Below, piece by piece: positions 32,602-43,017 of a stretch of 64,000 nt of DNA. The stretch's first letter is position 1; the number at the start of each line of letters is the position of its first letter. A program made the translations under genes and the position numbers. The stretch comes from Aureobasidium sp. EXF-3400 (lineage: Eukaryota > Ascomycota > Dothideomycetes > Dothideales > Saccotheciaceae). The notes under the pieces are model-generated. The model did not search any database. It saw nothing but the letters and a program-made list of their open reading frames with translations, and was not told where the DNA came from. The stretch is taken from NCBI GenBank assembly GCA_024195585.1, contig SWBL01000193.1, positions 1-64,000 on the forward strand. Direction: 5' to 3'.

Positions 32602-33405
32602 GCGAGCAATGATCAGGAGTCGTTTCTCGTACTTCGTGGCGGAACAGGGCAATCAACGCGTATCTAGGAAAGACCATAGTCCCCCGCGCCTTGCGTACGT
32701 AAAACAGTCTTCATATAAGAAGTATACATATGCAGGTCTAGACATCTTTTTTTCCAATCGCAGAAGCCCTACTCGTGGAATATTTAAAGTAGATGACCAA
32801 GCACACCAAGCTTTCTTCACCCCAGTCCGCCAAATTTGCGGAGGTGTTTCAGATTGGAACCTTGCCCTCTCTTTCTGTACTTGCCCTCTTCAGAAACGAT
32901 ACCTGGTGCTCAAATTGCCATGCCAGTTCTTGTGCTTCCAATGTGTAGCGTCCGATGTTCTCAAACAAGTTCCACCAATAGGAGACTTGATTGATATAGC
33001 AGCTCTGATCAGCTGGGCTTGTCCTCCCATAAGCTCCAGCCATCAAGGCCTGATCCGCTATCTACTTTAGAGTGTGTTCGTCAACCTTTCGACATGGCAA
33101 ATTTCCTGACTACCCCCCACCAAGTGACAGCTGACGACAATCTATTTGGCGACGCGGCGATGTAGTCCCCAATGTCTAGCATTTGTGGAAAAACTCACTG
33201 CACCCAGGGCTTGTTTCATGTCGTAGCCGACATCTAGACCTTGCTCGAACAGCCCTAGTAGGAGGCTGCATAGTGTCACTTGGGCAATTCAAGCGATTCT
33301 GGCGCAATCCGCAACGAAGAATATAAAAGGATGATATCCCATATCGTAGCAAGTCTCTCGCAGCAGATCCATCCTTCGTTTCGCAGGATCTTCTCTCAAT
33401 CAACA
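32602..33405. other. Intergenic region between GH12 and the pectin methylesterase gene
   Basis: About 800 bp: the GH12 3' UTR, then the esterase promoter with a consensus TATA box at 33322. Open frames crossing it are not protein-like. Confidence 0.5.
33322..33329 (+). promoter_or_regulatory. TATA box of the pectin methylesterase gene
   Basis: TATAAAAG, 84 bp before the ATG at 33406. Strong match and spacing, consistent with an inducible gene. Confidence 0.6.
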
Positions 33406-34452
33406 ATGATTCCCTACATTCTGGCCTTGTGTCTTAATGTTTGTTTGGCGCTGGCCGCCAGCAGAACCTCCGCTCCTAGTGGTGCCCTCGTCGTCTCCAA
33501 AGCCCCTGCCAAAGGCCAATACTCCAAGATCCAAGATGCAGTCAATGCCCTCTCGACCTCATCCACCACAGCCCAGTCCATCTTCATCGAAGCCGGCACC
33601 TACAACGAACAAGTCTACATTGCACCTCGCAAAGCCTCACTCACCATCTATGGTTACTCGGAGAACACAGACGACTATAACCAGAATGTCGTTACCATTA
33701 CTCAAAAACTCTCGCTCAATGAGGTTGCTACTGACGATCTGACTGCTACTCTGAGAGCATGGTCTACCAACTTCAAGCTCTACAATGTCAATCTTGCGAA
33801 TACTTATGGACAAGGCAAGCAAGCGCTGGCCTTAAATGCCGCAGCTGCCGTACGAAACATCCTCCCACACATCTATCTTCAACCCACTAACACTTGAACA
33901 CAGAACCAAGGATTTTACGCCTGTAAATTCCTAGGCTACCAAGATACAATCCTCGCTCAAACCGGCACGCAGCTCTTCGCAAAAAGCTACATTGAAGGCG
34001 CTACAGATTTCATATTCGGTCAACACGGTCTAGCCTGGTTTTCTTACTGCGATATCCGCGTCCTTGCTGCAAGTCTAGGTTTTGTCACTGCATCAGGGCG
34101 TGCCTCCAATGAAGCTGGATACTATGTATTGGACCACTGTTCTATTGCTGCCAAGAGTGGAGCTTCGGTGCCAAAGGGTGCGTACTATTTGGGCAGGCCT
34201 TGGGCGGATTATGCAAGGGTTGCTGTGCAGGATACGACTATTAGCAATGTTGTCAATGCGGCGGGCTGGCATGTTTGGAGTACCTCGGAGCCGAACACTG
34301 ATCATGTTAGTTTTGGCGAGTATGGCAACACTGGGGATGGCGCTGCTGGGACTAGAGTTATTGGAACGAAGTTGAGCAAGGCTGTTGCCATTACCGATGT
34401 TTTGGGCAGTGGGTATGCCAGTGCTTGGTATGTCGACAAGGCATACCTGTGA
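33406..34452 (+). CDS. Secreted pectin methylesterase (CE8)
   Basis: Exons 33406-33849 and 33904-34452 give 330 aa; the 54-bp intron (GTACGA donor, CACTAACAC branch, CACAG acceptor) rebuilds LNAAA|NQGFYACKF. A signal peptide covers about residues 1-17 (MIPYILALCLNVCLALA). The family's catalytic set is intact: Gln161 and Asp162 in GYQDTI, Asp183 in GATDFIFG, and Arg246 and Trp248 in YYLGRPW. The right-handed beta-helix repeats are recognisable from SKIQDAVNAL onward. It de-esterifies homogalacturonan to pectate and methanol in the extracellular space. It sits about 0.8 kb after the GH12 gene on the same strand, and each gene has its own promoter space. Confidence 0.95.
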
Positions 34453-34858
34453 GGAAGGCGCGATCCAGCCGCAAGACTCGGATGACTGGATTCGAAAGCC
34501 GGAAATGACCATCAGAGACTACTTGTCATAAGAGTTAGCACCAACATTCCCAGTTGACTTATGTACAAGTAATCGAATAAAGACCAAGCTTTGTATTTCT
34601 CTTTGTAAGGAAGCAAGATGCAATGCAATGGGTTTTCTCATCATGTTTGGATCATCAAAAGCAAGAAAGGAGAATAGCAAAGAAAACAAGCAAACGCTAA
34701 TGCCTCTTTCCGCATGCAAATGCTTTTCACCGCCCAATGCCGTATGCTTTGCTTTTCGTCGTCTCCGTATCGTTTATGTCATTCCATTCGTAATTCTCTT
34801 GTGGGAAAGATGTTGATGTGAGCAAGCCGATTTGTGTATTTATGTCACTTGAAGACGT
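34453..34858. other. Convergent intergenic region
   Basis: About 400 bp shared by the 3' ends of the pectin methylesterase gene and the next minus-strand gene; nothing recognised. Confidence 0.45.
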
Positions 34859-36232
34859 CTAGTCGAAGCGACTGCTGCGGCGGCGATATCTAGCATCATC
34901 ATCGCTACCAGAGTTGCGGTCATCGTGATATCTGGTTATTGTCAATTCCGACTCCACAAATTCAACACAAAGCAGATTCGCACCTTCCACCACGTTGATC
35001 AGGACGGTATTCTCTGCGATCAAGGCGATCCGACGATCCACGAGGAGAGTCGCGAGGTTCGTGACCGCGAGGGTAGTGCTGCGACTGAGCGGGTGTGTTG
35101 TAGACGTTGGCATAAGGGACATAGCCAGAGATCGGTCCAGATCTGGACGTAGGACGAGAGCCATTGCTGGAGGAAGTCTGGGCAGGAGTTGCACCGGGCA
35201 TGGGTCCATTCTACAAACCAGTCAGCATAGTACTTCGAGTTGCCAAGGATATTGACTGACCACGACAGGACGAGAGGTGCCAGGAGCCTGGACGGCAAAG
35301 CCGTATCTGTCGATAGGAGCATAGTCGGCAGGGTTGTAGGATCTGCGATACGAAGACCTGTCTCCAGCATGCTGACGACGTCCATCAAGACTTTGGTGTC
35401 TTCTGCGATCACGACGATCGTAGTCTTCTTCATCGTAGCTCTCAGATTGTTCGTCGTCGTCGTAGTGGCGGACTCTGCGGTGGCTGCTAGAGCGTTTGTG
35501 AGAGTGAGAGCGCCTGTGCTTTTCCTTGCGAGCACGACGAGCTTCACGCTCCTCTTGCTGTATTTCTTCTTCTCTTTCGCGGTAGTAGGGGATCTTCTCC
35601 ATCCACTTGTCAGGGAACTTCTCTGCCACGTAGGCAATGCTGTGAAGCAAAATGTTAGTCAACGACGGCATCTTGTCGGTGTCAAGGTTTGTATCCAATG
35701 AGCGAGAGTAAGGATGTGTTGAAAGAGGTGGTGGAGGTGCACGCAGAAGCAAAGCGAGGTGTGTGAGAGAGACTTCGGAGCGGTAGTCACTGAGTGAAGC
35801 ACGCTGTTTGCGCCGAGCCAGCAAACGGCACAAGGACTCCATGCATGGCCAAACTCCGAATCGCGCCATTATGCTTGGTTTCGTCGTATCAAGAATATAT
35901 TCCGGCGATCGAGATTGATCCAATAGCAAAGATCCGTTCTGCGGTTGATATGTGCACGAAGCCAAACTTACACCACATAGCATGCTTCATACAATGCACC
36001 GGTCATAAACTTCTCGGCCATGATCGGCGCCATGCTCTTATATTTGAGGACAAATAGGCAGCTGCGGGAAATCCAGAAAAAGATGACTGGCGGCAAAGGA
36101 CGATGCAAATGTGCTTTGGTGATGAACGAGAATTGGGAACAGTAGAGCACACAAACGAATGGCAGTGCAATTGGGAGGCTGAAGATAGAAGAGGAAAGAG
36201 GCAACGCACGATTTGAGTCCCAAGCCTGCCAT
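34859..36232 (-). CDS. Uncharacterised protein with helical N-terminus and Arg/Ser/Asp-rich disordered tail
   Basis: Five minus-strand exons reconstructed: 36232-36210, 36061-35972, 35639-35261, 35210-34984 and 34931-34859, giving 263 aa with every phase consistent. The ordered part is the first 60 residues: MAGLGLKSCLFVLKYKS, then APIMAEKFMTGALYEACYVV, then IAYVAEKFPDKWMEKIPYY. After a Glu/Arg helix (REREEEIQQEEREARRARKE) the protein is disordered. It is rich in His/Arg/Ser/Asp and Tyr, with RD/RS-like dipeptides and an RGG. The third intron of the gene region (35971-35640, 332 bp) is unusually long and could hide another exon. I do not recognise the family. The composition resembles RNA-associated or scaffold proteins, but that is only suggestive. 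Confidence 0.6.
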
Positions 36233-37049
36233 GGTGAAGGCGCTGTTTTGGCAAGAACGAGCGAGTAGGGAAGTCGCGATCAGACGTTTTGCAAGACCGG
36301 CCTGTTGACAATTTTTGGGCTTTCCAAACGGTATAACCAGCTGACCAGCGCAAGAACTAGCGATGATTCAAGTCTATGTTCTCCTGTATAAGACAGAACT
36401 AACTATTGCCACTCGTTAGCAATCTAGAGGTATAGAGGTATGGAAGGATGTTCTCGGGCATGAATACCTATAGCAGAAACATGAGAGAGTGCAATGAACT
36501 CTTGAGAAAATGTAGGATAGATTGAGCAATAGAAATCCAAGAACATGCAATGGTGAAGTATATCAAAAAAATTTAGAAGTGGTACAAAAGATCGGTGAGT
36601 AGAAGATGGTGGTACGCGAGCGATGACGTCGGCAGGCATGCGCTATTCCAGCCATCTGTACACATTCTCCCAGCCTCTTCCTTTCTTTTCCTACAGGCTA
36701 GAGCATGAGTGCCTATATAAATCCCCGCAAGTATGTCGTTCCTACAGCTAGTAACAACGGCAGTTCTTTTTATCCATATGTCGGATGGACGCGCTGGAGC
36801 CCAATCTTTAGGCACCACGTCACTCGGAAACGTAGCGTGACCTGCGTGAGCCTGTAGAAGATTGAAGATATGACAACAATCGCCTCCTTGATTACCGTAC
36901 TACATGTGCCTGACGACACGTCTCTGAAGGGTTCCCATAGAGGTGGTATAGAAAAGACAATTAAAATCAGCAAGTCAAGGTATATTCCGCCGATGGCCGT
37001 TCATGGATAAGTTCATTCGCTCGGTCAACTCCGCTTGTTCTCTTCACCC
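36233..37049. other. Intergenic region
   Basis: About 800 bp: the promoter of the Arg/Ser-rich gene and the 3' flank of the AIF-like gene. A + strand TATATAAA at 36714 has no convincing gene after it, only a 35-codon frame starting 19 bp later. Confidence 0.4.
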
Positions 37050-38340
37050 TTACTTCAGGCAAATTGGTGTATGTCCTGCATCAACCATCTGTTGGCTTCC
37101 ATCGTACTTGCTTGTTCCACTTGCTTCCTGTAACGATCTCGACGCGCCAAGAAGATAATCTCTGCCCTTTATCATATACACCATGAGAGTTGGTAACCTG
37201 CTACCATTGAAAGCGCCTACGCCTTTAGACCGGCCTATTGGAACAAGCTGTCTCTCTGAGGTGTTCTTTTCATATTTACGATCGCCTCCAGTCGATTTGG
37301 CATTGACGTCCTTGTGCGCAGCTAGGAGGTCGCGTTGGATATTGATCATCAGGACTGGAATCGCATCATAAATGTCCATGATTCCGCCTCGGCTGTAATT
37401 GCCGACGTCTCCAATGGCATAAACTCGAACCCCTGCCTCGTCTACTCGCAGAGTCTCTGGGTTGGTTTTGACATAGCCTTGATCATCGAGAAGCTCATAC
37501 GGAATGTATCCTGTCGCAGGCGTCACGCCTGTTGCTGGTAGGTAAAGATCACAAACGAGGGTTTCGCCATTGCTAAGACTCAACTCGGTGTGTCCGTCAC
37601 CCAGCTTTTCTGTTGACTCGACCCTGGAATTGTACTTTACACTAACACCAACGCGTGCCAAGTAGGTTTCAGCCTGTGTGGCGAGCGCTGGACGTAGCAC
37701 AGGAAGCAGCTTCTCCGACCCACAAAGCAAGATGACTTTCGTTTTCGGTACTGTTGACTTCTTTTTGAACCAGCTAGTGGCACCATTCAAGAACTCTCCG
37801 ATCTCTCCAGAAAGTTCAACTCCACTTGGTCCTCCTCCAGCCACGACGATGGACTTGGCGTGAATCAGGTCATTGTGGAGATTCGATAAGGGCCTCTATG
37901 ATCTCTTCGTGGCCTCCGCCTTGGAGGGACAGTATCAATGAGTGAGCTCTAGTTCCGGTCGCGAGGATCAGCACATGATACGGCAGCTCAGTTTGCTTGC
38001 TTTTCTCGACCCCAGAATGCTGGATGGTGACAGTACGTCGAGTCGTGTCCAGCAATGTTGCCTTTCCCTGGAGGAACGTAAAGATTTCTGCATCATATTT
38101 TTCGAAGTTCTTGGAGATATCATGAAATGTTTTCGTGATGGGCATCAAATCAAATGAGACCGAAGCACGAGGCGCAGCGACACGATGATAGAAGTGTGTT
38201 GAAGGCTCGACAAGGTACACATGGTATTTCCCGTCAGAATTCGGAAGAGAAGGATGAACGTGCTTGAGAAAGTAATGCGCCGCACTGAGACCTGCATATG
38301 AGCCACCCAAGATGACGATGTTTTTTGTGTCCACAATCAT
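37050..38340 (-). pseudogene. AIF/AMID-like FAD-dependent oxidoreductase with a +1 frameshift
   Basis: Reading the minus strand from the ATG at 38340, an N-terminal FAD-binding Rossmann fold is clear (NIVILGGSYAGLSAAHYFL, then HVYLVEPSTHFYHRVAAPRA and LPYHVLILATGTRAHS). The frame then hits TGA near 37872. The second half resumes one base out of phase at HNDLIHAKSIVVAGGGPSGV and runs to 37050 with an NADH-binding Rossmann motif and the closing VRVYAIGDVGNYSRGG FAD motif. Removing one C in the CTCC run near 37877-37881 would restore a single ~430-aa protein of the apoptosis-inducing-factor-like (AMID/Aif homologue) family. No GT-AG intron fits. Either a real broken gene or a one-base sequence error. 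Confidence 0.75.
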
Positions 38341-38837
38341 TGTTGGTACGAGGGGTTGATCTGGCTCAAATTGGGGCAGGAGATTGTTCTTCAGGATCCA
38401 AGAAAACAGGCACTTGTCATATGAATACGGCTTGATGCATGTTCTATTCGTCAAGTATCAAGAAGTTGCTGCCAAGTAATGCCGAATAGGATTGTGAAGT
38501 TAGGAGTCCATGCCAAACCGAGGCATTCTCGTGTGTGTAAAACTGTCACATCTCTTGTGAAACTGCCTTGCACCCAAGTTTCGAATACCTCATTCGTTTT
38601 ATTGTATGCTTTGCCGAGACATAGAGCGTTTTACCCATCGTTCTAGAGTAGAGAAGCTTCGATGTCGGATTCTCATCGTCTAGCGGCCCGATGAAACAAG
38701 CTTCCGCTGGACGCCTTGAAGAGTGCAACCATCGATCGACCATCTCAGCCAAAACATGTACTCTGGTTCTGTAAACACAGAGATAACTGGAATGAACCTG
38801 GCCTCCATGAAACGTCAGATGACAGGTTGAAGTCCTA
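38341..38837. other. Intergenic region
   Basis: About 500 bp between the AIF-like start and the TRM44 3' end. No feature recognised. Confidence 0.45.
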
Positions 38838-40619
38838 TCAGTGGGTTTCGCCTTTCTTCCCAACCAGCTTTTGAGCACACCTTACAAACTCAGCATGGAT
38901 GTCCCCAATGGGAGCACTGAGCTCTCTTGCGACAATGTGTCGAACATGCTCCTCTTTTGAAACATCTGCATCATTCTGCAGTGCCTTAGTCTTTCTGCCC
39001 AAGATACACGTGTTGCGAGTGGAAGGTATGCGCAAGATCTCGGTCTCGACAACGAAGCCCACGTCATCCGCCAGACCTGAGACATAATCGCAGAGAGAAG
39101 CATATGCCGATTGTACGTTCTTTGTCCCAGCTGGTTTCTTCAAGGATCCGATCTCTGCAGCTTGGTTTTCGCGTAACTGATCGTTGTTGTTAATCTCGCT
39201 TGCCAATGAGTCTTGACGTCGCTGCGCAGCGGCTTTCTCCTTTGCGGCTTTTGATATGGGCGCTCGCCATCGAGCACCAGCCAAGTTGTGGCTACAGCAT
39301 GGTATAGCAATGAATGGTGAGTCGTTGAGATAGGCGAGAAGAGGAGTCCAAGGAGTGAGCTCATCCGCATGATTTGACACGATAAAAGTTCCTTCCTTGA
39401 ACAAACCATTGTGGAAGTCTTGCTCTCTCAGCAGATCGACTGCTTCCATCTTTTCCAATAGATTTGCCATCTTTTCATCTGTTGCGGCTGAACCCTGAGG
39501 ATTCAGTACCTGGGGCACTAGGATGCCTTCCGCAAGCCTTTTCTGAACCTCAGGTGTGAATGTTTGCCACGACTTTCGATGCCGTGCGTCAAAGCCCCAA
39601 CCTGGGAAGCCCTCTTTTGCCAGAATGTTGACAAGTAGACCGTTACCGCACCCAATGTCAACGAAACCTGGAAACGGAGGTTTGCGGCCATCCTCGGCTG
39701 GCTGAACGGAGTTTCCATTGCCCACTGTAGTTGTATCGCAGTCATACATAACCTTCCAAAGCTCGATCAGAAACGAAGCGATCCCAAGGTCTTCGAAGAC
39801 ATGTTTGGCAGGGTCAGTCACTTCCGCCCACCCTTCAATTAAGGATTTGGCATATGTGCTCTTGAGCCTGGCATATGTTTCCTGGAATGTTCTTTGTGGA
39901 ACAACTTGATCATGGTGAACCCTCTTCTGATAACCCGCTTGTTGGCCTTTACTGTGTTTGTGAATCTTAGTAAGTAGCTGCAATGCTGTGCGCTCAAGTC
40001 TCGAGTCGAGGGGCACGTCAGGAAATAAAGAGTAGTGGACCGCGACAACCCCTTTTCTTGATGCAGCCGTCCAATCGTGGGAGAAGGCTACTGCGCGGAC
40101 TTTGGGATGATACCATGGCATATCCTCGGACTTTTCGACATGCGGAATATAAAGAATGAGGTTTCTTGTAGAGTTTTCATCCTGACATGTATAGAAGTGA
40201 CAAGTTTGGGGAAGATCACGGTCTAACTGTCGGTTGCGTGGGACAAGTTGTCGAACATACGTCCTCTCCCACTTGTATCCAGAAAGCTCAGTATATCTCG
40301 GGCGGTATTCTTGCTTGAGATGCTTTGTAAAATCGCTGAATTGTATGGTCGATGGTCGCTCTATGATAGTATGATCGCTATCACTGTCATATAGAATATC
40401 CGCCCGGAAGAGGTGGGTAGACATGATGTTAGGATTCTTGATAAGATTGTGCATGACCTTGAGAAACATCTCAGGTTCGAAAGTGCAAGCACTCTCAAGC
40501 ATCGGCTGCCATTGACCTTCTACCACATCTGGATCAAACAGTCGCTGTGAGGGAGCGCGTGGGCTGAACACACCAGGCGAGTTGGCCGCTTGTTCGGCGA
40601 TACCCTTGTTCTCGACCAT
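38838..40619 (-). CDS. TRM44: tRNA(Ser) Um44 2'-O-methyltransferase
   Basis: Single exon, 593 aa. The SAM-binding motif is FVDIGCGNGLLVNILAKEGF (about residues 315-335), followed by GWGFDARHRKSW. The later signature FIVSNHADELTPWTPLLAY with IAIPCCSHNLAGARWRAP is characteristic of Trm44. The enzyme 2'-O-methylates U44 of serine tRNAs in the cytoplasm. The N-terminal 300 residues (YKWERTYVRQLVPRNRQLDR and so on) match the usual fungal extension. Length and motif order are normal and the frame is intact. Confidence 0.93.
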   Translation of the reverse strand: MVENKGIAEQAANSPGVFSPRAPSQRLFDPDVVEGQWQPMLESACTFEPEMFLKVMHNLIKNPNIMSTHLFRADILYDSDSDHTIIERPSTIQFSDFTKHLKQEYRPRYTELSGYKWERTYVRQLVPRNRQLDRDLPQTCHFYTCQDENSTRNLILYIPHVEKSEDMPWYHPKVRAVAFSHDWTAASRKGVVAVHYSLFPDVPLDSRLERTALQLLTKIHKHSKGQQAGYQKRVHHDQVVPQRTFQETYARLKSTYAKSLIEGWAEVTDPAKHVFEDLGIASFLIELWKVMYDCDTTTVGNGNSVQPAEDGRKPPFPGFVDIGCGNGLLVNILAKEGFPGWGFDARHRKSWQTFTPEVQKRLAEGILVPQVLNPQGSAATDEKMANLLEKMEAVDLLREQDFHNGLFKEGTFIVSNHADELTPWTPLLAYLNDSPFIAIPCCSHNLAGARWRAPISKAAKEKAAAQRRQDSLASEINNNDQLRENQAAEIGSLKKPAGTKNVQSAYASLCDYVSGLADDVGFVVETEILRIPSTRNTCILGRKTKALQNDADVSKEEHVRHIVARELSAPIGDIHAEFVRCAQKLVGKKGETH

Positions 40620-40637
40620 GACGGAGTCGTCTCCTGA

Positions 40638-41044
40638 GTGTTGTTCTATGTTTTGTGCTCGTCAGAGATCACTTACGCTCGAGCAGACTTGGAAAAAGCT
40701 GCCGTGTGGCTTGGCATTTACGCAGAGGACTCCTCTCATACCTGGCGCATTATCTGCACCACGGAACACATCGATGGGTTTGCAGACGCTACAGAGTATG
40801 ATACATTGAGTCGATACTCAATACCTTTTCGACGACATTTACATTGGATGTTCATGGACGAGTCCTCAATGTTATCGACTCCAAGTTTACCCCTAACAAT
40901 CGGCACGACGGATCTTGCCGTGTCGAGGCACCTCCTCCCAGTATTCACTTTCCTTTCGATATCCCGCCTCAAACTAAACACGATGCCTCGATTGTTCTTA
41001 AACCTAGTGTATTCGGAGAATTCGGTTTACCTCTGATAGTGTAG
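40638..41044 (+). pseudogene. Protein-like reading frame broken by a -1 shift; function unknown
   Basis: Frame A from about 40641 to 40800 reads as natural protein (ARADLEKAAVWLGIYAEDSS, then HTWRIICTTEHIDGFADATE). From about 40801 frame B takes over in the same style (ESILNTFSTTFTLDVHGRVL, then IDSKFTPNNRHDG and VEAPPPSIHFPFDIPPQ) to the stop at 41044. The two join at GAATATGATACATTGAG-like sequence if one base is missing. No ATG-started first exon was found, because the region overlaps the TRM44 start on the other strand. I do not recognise a family. It may be a decayed gene, a gene with a sequence error, or the visible part of a gene with an unseen upstream exon. Confidence 0.35.
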
Positions 41045-41499
41045 CTTACCAAATTCTCAACACTCTGTTGCTGCACTTCCAGCTTCGATCAGGGCACGCT
41101 TGTCATCCTCATTGAACACTGGCATTAGACAAACAGTCGGGTCTTGCAAAGAACGGCCTCAAACCAGTCCGAACGAAGTTGAGTAATATTAGCAACAAAG
41201 CGGAAAAAACGCTGCATGCGGATACAAAGGGTGCTCGACGCCCGAAGCGGATGAATCGCAAAGAAATCGACGGCAATATGACCTTCTGAGGGAGCATCGC
41301 TCAGAAGCCTCGACACGTTGTACAAAGAAATGGCTTTTGTATTTTCTTTCATCTAGTATCTAGTAGGATGACAAAAGGTAAGTCGATCAACCACGGTAGG
41401 TGATTAACCTTTTCGTTTTGCAACTACTTCGCCGTACGAAATCATTTACGACATATCATACATCTGGAACATAGCGAGAGCTTTCAATTTATTCAAAAG
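41045..41499. other. Intergenic region upstream of GH43
   Basis: About 455 bp of presumed promoter; AT-rich toward the GH43 start. Nothing else recognised. Confidence 0.4.
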
Positions 41500-42546
41500 A
41501 TGGCTCACCGTAGTCTCAGAATCATGTCCCTCGTGGCAGCTGGACTCCTGCTTCTCGCCCATGCCGTGGCTACTGATAATTTTATTATTGCTGACAATAC
41601 CACGGCCGTGAAGCGAGGCATTACACTGACTCCTGCCATGAATGGCATAAATTTCCCGGATCCTTCGGTCTCACGAATCGGCAATGAATGGTGGGCATTC
41701 TCGACTATGTCACACTACAATGAGAAGCGGGTTCACGTGCCAATTGCTCACACATACGATTTCAGTACGTGGACGAGTTTTGGTGAGCAAGATGCACTTC
41801 CTAACCTACCGAGTTGGGTCGATCCCAACGCGCCTGCAGTATGGGCGCCTGATGTTGTGCATCTCGCCCCTGGGCGCTTCATTATGTACTTTAGCGCTGC
41901 ACTCAAGTCGAATCCGCAGTTTCATTGTTTAGGCATTGCTTCGGCTTCCACGGTCACTGGCCCTTATGCACCTATAGGTACTGCTCCGTGGGCTTGTCCC
42001 ACGACTCAGGGCGGCGCAATAGATCCTGCTGGCTATTACGATCCGACAGACAACACGCGTTGGGTTGTTTACAAGATTGACGGAAATTCCATCGGCCATG
42101 GCGGGAGCTGCGGCAATATGGTCCAGCCGATCGTCAGTACGCCTATAATGCTTCAGCAAGTTTCAGTGGACAACGGATTTACGAAAATTGGTTCTCCGAC
42201 GGTGCTCATAGTTAATGACCCTGCTGATGGCCCATATGTTGAAGCGCCATCTCTTACCAAGATGCCTGACGGTACATACGTCCTCTACTACAGTTCAAAC
42301 TGCTACACTACTCCTTTGTACGACGTGTCCTACGCGACTTCGAAGAGTATTAGGGGTCCTTATAAGAAATATGGTGGACTTATACAAACCGGAACATATG
42401 GACTCACAGCTCCAGGCGGGCTTGATTTGGCTATCAATGGCGATCATGCAGTATTCCATGCGAATTGGAATGACGGACGTGCCATGTTTACGGCTCTTAT
42501 ACGCGGTCAAGGCAGTCAGCTGCAGGTCTATGTCAAGAGTTCTTGA
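41500..42546 (+). CDS. Secreted GH43-type glycosidase
   Basis: Single exon, 348 aa. A signal peptide covers about residues 1-25 (LVAAGLLLLAHAVATD at its end); the ATG at residue 9 is a possible alternative start. The five-bladed propeller signature residues of GH43 are visible: general base Asp54 in NFPDPSVSRIGNEWWAFST, pKa-modulating Asp175 in GGAIDPAGYYDPTDN, and general acid Glu248 in GPYVEAPSLTKMPDGTYVLY. The family contains arabinofuranosidases, arabinanases and xylosidases acting on hemicellulose or pectin side chains. The exact bond is not decidable. It lies about 7 kb from the GH12 and pectin methylesterase genes, with unrelated genes between. Confidence 0.9.
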   Translation: MAHRSLRIMSLVAAGLLLLAHAVATDNFIIADNTTAVKRGITLTPAMNGINFPDPSVSRIGNEWWAFSTMSHYNEKRVHVPIAHTYDFSTWTSFGEQDALPNLPSWVDPNAPAVWAPDVVHLAPGRFIMYFSAALKSNPQFHCLGIASASTVTGPYAPIGTAPWACPTTQGGAIDPAGYYDPTDNTRWVVYKIDGNSIGHGGSCGNMVQPIVSTPIMLQQVSVDNGFTKIGSPTVLIVNDPADGPYVEAPSLTKMPDGTYVLYYSSNCYTTPLYDVSYATSKSIRGPYKKYGGLIQTGTYGLTAPGGLDLAINGDHAVFHANWNDGRAMFTALIRGQGSQLQVYVKSS

Positions 42547-43017
42547 TAAACCTGAAGATTTCTATGTCGCCAGATTGAGAAAAGAATTATGTTTGTGTGG
42601 GAGATAACTGTTAGTTGGTATATAGAAGTATTGATGCTCAACACGGTCAAATGTGCAAACGCTTTCCAGGGTCTGGGCCTATTGGGTCAAGCAGTGCGCC
42701 CAAAGGCAAACCAGTTCGGGGCGTCGGCCAACACGCCGAAAACAACCTCCCGTTCTGGCATTTTGCAGGCTCATGCCTCACAAGGATCCTGGCATGGGCC
42801 TCTAATCCGGGTCTAATGGAGAGGTGATTCGTGCAAGACAGGTCCGCTTTCACTGAACAGTGCTTGCCTGTTCTTTGCTCTTTCCCTTCATTTCACATTT
42901 CGGAAGTTACTCCGGCTTTTCTGACTGGAGAGTTGAGAGTGCTCCTGTCAGAAGTCGCCGCACATCGCCTCCTCGTCGTCAAGACGTCTCTGCCTCTGAC
43001 GATCCTGGTCTAGCGAC
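42547..43017. other. Intergenic region
   Basis: About 470 bp between GH43 and the Zn2Cys6 gene on the same strand. No feature recognised. Confidence 0.4.

Noticed and set aside
36714..36840. TATATAAA followed by a 35-codon frame with a hydrophobic start
   Set aside because: Only 19 bp separate the TATA element from the ATG, too little for transcription initiation, and the peptide is too short to support.
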